From Clostridium sp. CAG:411 (GTDB lineage Bacteria; Bacillota; Clostridia; Lachnospirales; Lachnospiraceae): a DNA stretch of 18,954 nucleotides. Positions 15,156-18,954 of this stretch are shown here, one piece after another; positions within the stretch are counted from its first letter, which is position 1; every line of letters starts with the position of its first letter. The DNA is taken from the NCBI GenBank assembly GCA_000437275.1, contig FR899669.1, positions 1 to 18,954 on the forward strand. The letters run 5' to 3'. A program made the position numbers and the translations under genes. The notes under the pieces are model-generated. The model was not told the DNA's origin and did not search any database. It saw only the letters and a list, made by a program, of their open reading frames with translations.

Positions 15156-17831
15156 ATGAAATTTAATGGTCTAAATGATAGGGAAGTGGAAGAGTCAAGA
15201 AAAAAATACGGCTCTAATATAATTCCTGAATCAGAACCAACTACGTTCTGGCAGGAGTTTAAAGAAACATTTGGAGATCCGATGATTAAAGTTCTTTTGG
15301 CAATTGCAGCACTTATGATTGTCATGTTCTTTTTAGGATATGCAGAAATTTATGAACCATTGGGAACCATTGTGGCAGTGCTTATTGTAGCTTTCGTATC
15401 TGCAAAAACAGGTGTGGCAAGTGATACAAAGTATAGAGAATTAAAGGATAGCACGAAAAAGGATCAGTGCAAGGTACATCGTAATGGCTTGGTAACAGTA
15501 ATTGATGTAGATGATGTAGTAGTAGGAGATAAGGTGCTATTGCAGTCTGGAGACAAAGTACCAGCGGATGGTGTATTAGTGGATGGTTCTTTAAAAATTG
15601 ACAACTCTGCATTAAATGGTGAGGCAGAGGAATGTCCGAAAAATGCAGTAGATATAACTACTCCATTCCCAGAAGATGTTACTGGAGATACGTTCGTAGA
15701 TCAATCCTCTCTTTTTAAGGGGGCCGTAATTTTTGACGGAGAAGGTATTTTGGATGTCCGAAAAGTCGGTACGAAAACGATGATGGGCAAGATGGCAGAA
15801 GAAATGCAGGAAGATGAGCCGGACTCTCCATTAAAAGTAAAACTTGCGAAACTTGCAAAACAGATTTCGACCTTTGGTTATATTGGAGCTATTATTATTG
15901 CAGTACTTTATCTTGCACATTCCATTATTTTGGAAGGTGGTTTTGGAGGTTTCTTCGGACAGCCGATTGAAGTGATTATAAAAAGTATTGTAGAAGCGGT
16001 TTCTTTGGCAGTTGTTATTATTGTTTGTGCTGTACCAGAGGGATTACCATTGATGATTTCGCTTGTACTCATGCAAAATACCAGCAAGATGCTTGACCAT
16101 AATGTATTAGTTCGTAAAGCAGAAGGTATTGAAACGGCAGGTTCTCTTAACATTTTATTTAGTGATAAGACAGGTACGATTACAAAGGGTATGTTAGAAG
16201 TTGTAGATTTCTTTACTGCGGACGGACAATCCATTGCCATTGATGAACTTAGCAAGCATAGCAAAGTAAAAGGTTTCGTAGATTTATCCATTGGTAAAAA
16301 TACACGTTCTATGTTTGATGATACTCATGCTGTAATTGGAGGAAATGCTACTGATCAGGCACTTATGAAGTTTTTAGGGGAAAATACCTATAATACATTA
16401 ATCAATGATACTGAATGCATTGTAACCGAACAACAGGGATTTAATTCTGCTAATAAGTTCAGTCAGGCAAGAATTGAAAATCTGGGAAAAACATTTTATA
16501 AGGGTGCACCTGAAGTATTGCTTGCAAACGCAAAGAAATTTATAGATGCACAGGGAAATGAACAGCCATTAGATAAGGCAGTATTGGATAAGAAGATTGA
16601 CGGATTGGCTGCAAAGGCAATGCGTGTGTTAGCCTTTGGATATTCAGAAAAAGGTCTTGTGATGGACCAAGTAAATGATGATATTGTAATTACAGGTCTG
16701 GTTGGTATTCGTGATGATGTTCGTGCAGAAGCAAAGGATGCGATTAAGGAAGTACAGGATGCTGGTATTCAGGTTGTTATGATTACAGGTGACCGATTAG
16801 AAACAGCAGTTGCCATTGCAAGAGACGCGGGATTGTTAAAGACAGAGGAAGACAAGGCACTTACTTCAAAGCAGTTAAATGAAATGTCAGATGAGGAAGT
16901 AAAGAAGATTATTCCACATATTCGAGTGATTGCTCGTGCATTGCCAACAGATAAATCCAGAATGGTTCGTCTGTGTCAGGAAATGAACTTAGTTGTTGGT
17001 ATGACAGGTGATGGTGTAAATGATTCTCCTGCACTAAAGAGAGCAGATGTAGGTTTTGCTATGGGTAGTGGAACGGAAGCTGCAAAAGAAGCAGGTAAGA
17101 TTGTTATTTTGGACGATAACTTTAAATCGATTAAAGATGCAATTTGGTATGGAAGAACGATTTACCATAATATTTTGAAGTTCTGTAAGTTCCAGCTTGT
17201 GATTAACGTAACAGCAGTAATTGTAAGTGCCGTTGCACCATTCTTTGGTGTGGATGAGCCGTTGAAAGTAACACATTTGCTATTTGTAAATTTGGTTATG
17301 GATGGTCTGGGTGCTATTATGCTTGGTAATGAGCCTGCATTGAAAGAATATATGCATGAAAAACCAAGAAGAAGAGACGAGAGCATTATTAGTAAAAAGA
17401 TGATGGCTCAGATTGGAATTATGGGTGCATGGCTTACGATTGTCAGTTTCTTATATTTGAAATTGCCAGTATTTAAGAATATTTTTACCGTAGATGGAAA
17501 GTACATGAAAGCAGAACATTTAACAGGATATTTTGTTTTGTTTATTGTAGCGGCATTATTCAATGGATTTAATGTGCGTGATGAAGGCGCTGCAATCTTT
17601 AAAGGATTAGGTGAGAATACAGGTTTCTTAAAAGTATTCTTTGGTATTATTGCTATTCAGGCATTAATCGTAAATGCAGCATTGGTTCCATTGGCTCCAT
17701 TTAAGTGGATTGGAGAAATGTTTAGTTGTGAACCATTTGGAATCACTGGATGGATTGTTGTAATTCTTTTAGCATTTACAATGATACCAGTGGATTTAAT
17801 TCGCAAATTCATAGCAAATCGAATGAAGTAA
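15156..17831 (+). CDS. Calcium-translocating P-type ATPase, PMCA-like (type IIB)
   Basis: This 891-residue membrane pump probably exports Ca2+ from the cytoplasm using ATP. It has the P-type signatures in order: N-terminal cation-ATPase domain with LNDREVEESRKKYGSNII, membrane pair M1-M2 at about 45-90, actuator loop with NGEAEE (the TGES-equivalent), M4 with AVPEGLP (Glu295), phosphorylated Asp337 in SDKTGTITKG, a compact nucleotide domain with FYKGAPEVLL, and TGDGVNDSPALK (Asp619). M6 carries NLVMDGLGAIMLGNEPA with Asn712 and Asp716. Together with Glu295 this forms one calcium site, and M5 (CKFQLVINVTAVIV) resembles PMCA rather than SERCA, so one Ca2+ per cycle is inferred. No calmodulin-type tail is present. 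The start follows AGGAGGG. It is downstream of two calcium-binding TerD genes, so a shared role in calcium or stress handling is likely, though it may have its own promoter. Confidence 0.93.
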   Translation: MKFNGLNDREVEESRKKYGSNIIPESEPTTFWQEFKETFGDPMIKVLLAIAALMIVMFFLGYAEIYEPLGTIVAVLIVAFVSAKTGVASDTKYRELKDSTKKDQCKVHRNGLVTVIDVDDVVVGDKVLLQSGDKVPADGVLVDGSLKIDNSALNGEAEECPKNAVDITTPFPEDVTGDTFVDQSSLFKGAVIFDGEGILDVRKVGTKTMMGKMAEEMQEDEPDSPLKVKLAKLAKQISTFGYIGAIIIAVLYLAHSIILEGGFGGFFGQPIEVIIKSIVEAVSLAVVIIVCAVPEGLPLMISLVLMQNTSKMLDHNVLVRKAEGIETAGSLNILFSDKTGTITKGMLEVVDFFTADGQSIAIDELSKHSKVKGFVDLSIGKNTRSMFDDTHAVIGGNATDQALMKFLGENTYNTLINDTECIVTEQQGFNSANKFSQARIENLGKTFYKGAPEVLLANAKKFIDAQGNEQPLDKAVLDKKIDGLAAKAMRVLAFGYSEKGLVMDQVNDDIVITGLVGIRDDVRAEAKDAIKEVQDAGIQVVMITGDRLETAVAIARDAGLLKTEEDKALTSKQLNEMSDEEVKKIIPHIRVIARALPTDKSRMVRLCQEMNLVVGMTGDGVNDSPALKRADVGFAMGSGTEAAKEAGKIVILDDNFKSIKDAIWYGRTIYHNILKFCKFQLVINVTAVIVSAVAPFFGVDEPLKVTHLLFVNLVMDGLGAIMLGNEPALKEYMHEKPRRRDESIISKKMMAQIGIMGAWLTIVSFLYLKLPVFKNIFTVDGKYMKAEHLTGYFVLFIVAALFNGFNVRDEGAAIFKGLGENTGFLKVFFGIIAIQALIVNAALVPLAPFKWIGEMFSCEPFGITGWIVVILLAFTMIPVDLIRKFIANRMK

Positions 17832-17875
17832 TGTAAGGCTTAAGTAAATGACATTGATTCGGAGGTCACAAATTC

Positions 17876-17916
17876 AAAAAAAGTCGCAAACTCCAAAAAG
17901 GAGTAGCGACTTTTTT
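17876..17916. terminator. Bidirectional terminator between the calcium ATPase and folBK genes
   Basis: A run of A residues, then GTCGC-aa-ACTCC, loop AAAAA, GGAGT-a-GCGAC, then six T residues. The flanking A and T tracts make it usable on both strands, as expected for converging genes. It ends one base before the folBK stop codon region. Confidence 0.93.
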
Positions 17917-17917
17917 G

Positions 17918-18775
17918 TTAGTTATCTTCCTCTAGTAATGTTAATTCACTATCTGTTTTGGCTTTCAATTCGTCTAATAATAGACAGATTGGTTTTTGGA
18001 AAACTGGATGTAACAGATAAGGGTTAAGTTCACAAAGAGGAACTAATACAAAATCACGTTTCCAGATTTCAGGATGTGGGATTGTTAAATGTTTTTCACT
18101 AAGTAAAATGGTATCGTAGAATAAAATATCAATGTCAATCGTTCTTGGTCCCCAATGAATTTCACGTACTCTTTTTAGTTCTTTCTCAATGGTTCCAATT
18201 AATTCTAGGACTTCATCTGGTGACAGTAATGTTTTCACGAGGAAAGTACCATTTAAGAAATCATCCTGCTCTTTTACACCATAGGGTTTTGTGGTATAAA
18301 GGGAAGAAACTTGTGCTACTTTACAGAGTGGATGTTCGGAAAAGCAGGTGATTGCACGAGAAATATTTTCTTTTTTATCTCCTAAGTTAGAACCAATTCC
18401 TAAATAAACCGTATGCCAGCTACGAGTAATATCCACGGCAACCGTCTCTAGGGACAACATAATAGGAGCCCAAGGTTTTTTAATAATAACCCGTACCTGA
18501 TTTACAAGAGAATACGTTAGTAAAATCTCTTCTGCCAGACGCTCGGCTACGGCCTCAATTAATTGAAAGGTATGTTTTCTCATAAATTGAAATACGGTAT
18601 TGCAAACATCTGCATAATTAACGGACTGGTTTAGATCATCCTTCTTTCCAGCAGAACGAGTGTCTACAGAAAGCTCAAGGGAGATTAGAAATTTTTGTCC
18701 CAGTTGTTGTTCCTGTTCTAAGACACCGTGGTAGGAAAAGCACTCTAAGTCTTGTATTGTAATTTTATCTTGCAT
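17918..18775 (-). CDS. folBK: Bifunctional dihydroneopterin aldolase / HPPK (FolB-FolK fusion)
   Basis: A 285-residue fusion catalysing two consecutive folate steps: aldol cleavage of dihydroneopterin, then pyrophosphorylation of 6-hydroxymethyl-dihydropterin. Residues 1 to about 118 are FolB: YHGVLEQEQ with Glu22, NYADV with Tyr54, LIEAVAERLAEEI with Glu74, and IIKKPWAPI with Lys100, matching the catalytic and binding residues known in bacterial aldolases. From about 122 the HPPK part begins with YLGIGSNLGDK, followed by PYGVKEQDDFLNG and WGPRTIDIDILFYD with the two metal-binding aspartates (214, 216). Both halves look intact. The ATG at 18775 has no ribosome site of its own. It lies two codons after the stop of an in-frame 12-codon leader ORF that has one. 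Upstream on the same strand is the end of folP, so this is a folate operon. Confidence 0.95.
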   Translation of the reverse strand: MQDKITIQDLECFSYHGVLEQEQQLGQKFLISLELSVDTRSAGKKDDLNQSVNYADVCNTVFQFMRKHTFQLIEAVAERLAEEILLTYSLVNQVRVIIKKPWAPIMLSLETVAVDITRSWHTVYLGIGSNLGDKKENISRAITCFSEHPLCKVAQVSSLYTTKPYGVKEQDDFLNGTFLVKTLLSPDEVLELIGTIEKELKRVREIHWGPRTIDIDILFYDTILLSEKHLTIPHPEIWKRDFVLVPLCELNPYLLHPVFQKPICLLLDELKAKTDSELTLLEEDN

Positions 18776-18778
18776 AAT

Positions 18779-18817
18779 TTATAGCATGCCTATGTAAACG
18801 TCATAGAAACTAGGCAT
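18779..18817 (-). CDS. Possible 12-codon leader ORF upstream of folBK
   Basis: Reading ATG at 18817 gives MPSFYDVYIGML then TAA (18781-18779), followed by one ATT codon and the folBK ATG in the same frame. AAAGGAG sits 6 nt upstream (18824-18830), the only good ribosome site in this gap. Either ribosomes translate this leader and restart at the folBK ATG, or an older N-terminal extension has been cut by a stop. FolB proteins normally begin where the annotated folBK start lies, which favours stop-and-restart. Expression is not proven. Confidence 0.45.
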   Translation of the reverse strand: MPSFYDVYIGML

Positions 18818-18818
18818 G
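18785..18818 (-). repeat. Inverted repeat over the folBK leader
   Basis: CATGCCTA (plus strand 18785-18792) and TAGGCATG (18811-18818) form a perfect 8-bp inverted repeat with an 18-nt loop. A nested pair CTATG/CATAG (18790-18794, 18802-18806) offers an alternative stem that overlaps it. In the minus-strand RNA the 5' arm covers the leader ATG, while the folBK ATG stays outside the hairpin. There is no U-tract, so it is not a terminator. Confidence 0.5.
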
Positions 18819-18855
18819 TATGACTCCTTTCTAAAAAGTCTATTTCTTCATATAG

Positions 18856-18954
18856 TTATTTTTTTGCATTTAAAATAATATCCGTCATTTTTAAGGCGCG
18901 TACATTGCCGCGTACATTGTGTACACGGAAGATATGGCAGCCATACATACGACC
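18856..18954 (-). CDS. folP: Dihydropteroate synthase FolP, C-terminal end (partial)
   Basis: Only the last 32 residues lie in the window; the gene continues past the right edge. They read GRMYGCHIFRVHNVRGNVRA then LKMTDIILNAKK and a TAA stop. The C-H-I-F-R-V-H-N-V segment matches the conserved R-x-H motif near the end of dihydropteroate synthase, which joins p-aminobenzoate to hydroxymethyl-dihydropterin pyrophosphate. The neighbour folBK makes that pterin substrate, which supports the assignment. The gap to folBK is 80 nt and holds the leader ORF and inverted repeat. Confidence 0.85.
   Translation of the reverse strand, partial: GRMYGCHIFRVHNVRGNVRALKMTDIILNAKK

Overview
The window looks like chromosomal DNA from a low-GC, anaerobic, probably motile Firmicute, most likely Clostridia and possibly Lachnospiraceae. 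The reasons are the AT-rich codon use, strong AGGAGG-type ribosome sites, an [FeFe]-hydrogenase maturase (HydE), a YjfB-type motility-associated protein behind a sigma-28-like -10 element, and a PstS of a kind I associate from memory with Lachnospiraceae. This assignment rests on gene content only. I saw no rRNA, tRNA, CRISPR array, insertion sequence or phage gene.

Layout. (1) 69-245, minus strand: a 58-aa YjfB-family protein. (2) 508-2589, plus: nadA (quinolinate synthase) then hydE, behind a near-consensus sigma-A promoter and closed by a strong terminator. (3) 2716-7098, plus: a 1460-aa soluble hybrid sensor kinase (degenerate ATPase-like/TPR region, GAF, HisKA, HATPase, receiver, HPt) whose stop codon lies inside its own terminator. 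(4) 7282-9995, plus: pstS-pstC-pstA for phosphate uptake, closed by a terminator before any pstB or phoU. (5) 10446-17831, plus: a tellurite-resistance/Ter-type stress module, yceG - telA - terD - terD - Ca2+ P-type ATPase. (6) 17918-18954, minus: a folate block, the end of folP followed by a folB-folK fusion. A bidirectional terminator separates it from the converging ATPase gene.

How the parts work together. The pst genes supply the binding protein and both permeases of a phosphate importer, so the ATPase must be encoded elsewhere. In the Ter module, two TerD proteins with acidic Ca2+-binding loops sit with a helical TelA protein, the large YceG protein and a calcium pump, which suggests a calcium-linked envelope or stress response. 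FolP and FolBK supply three consecutive folate steps.

The most striking observations are: a PstS whose two halves are swapped relative to canonical PstS (an apparent circular permutation that keeps all recognisable phosphate-loop motifs); a 12-codon leader ORF with a strong ribosome site, in the same frame as folBK, ending two codons before the folBK ATG, which itself has no ribosome site; and three apparent copies of one sequence pattern inside YceG.
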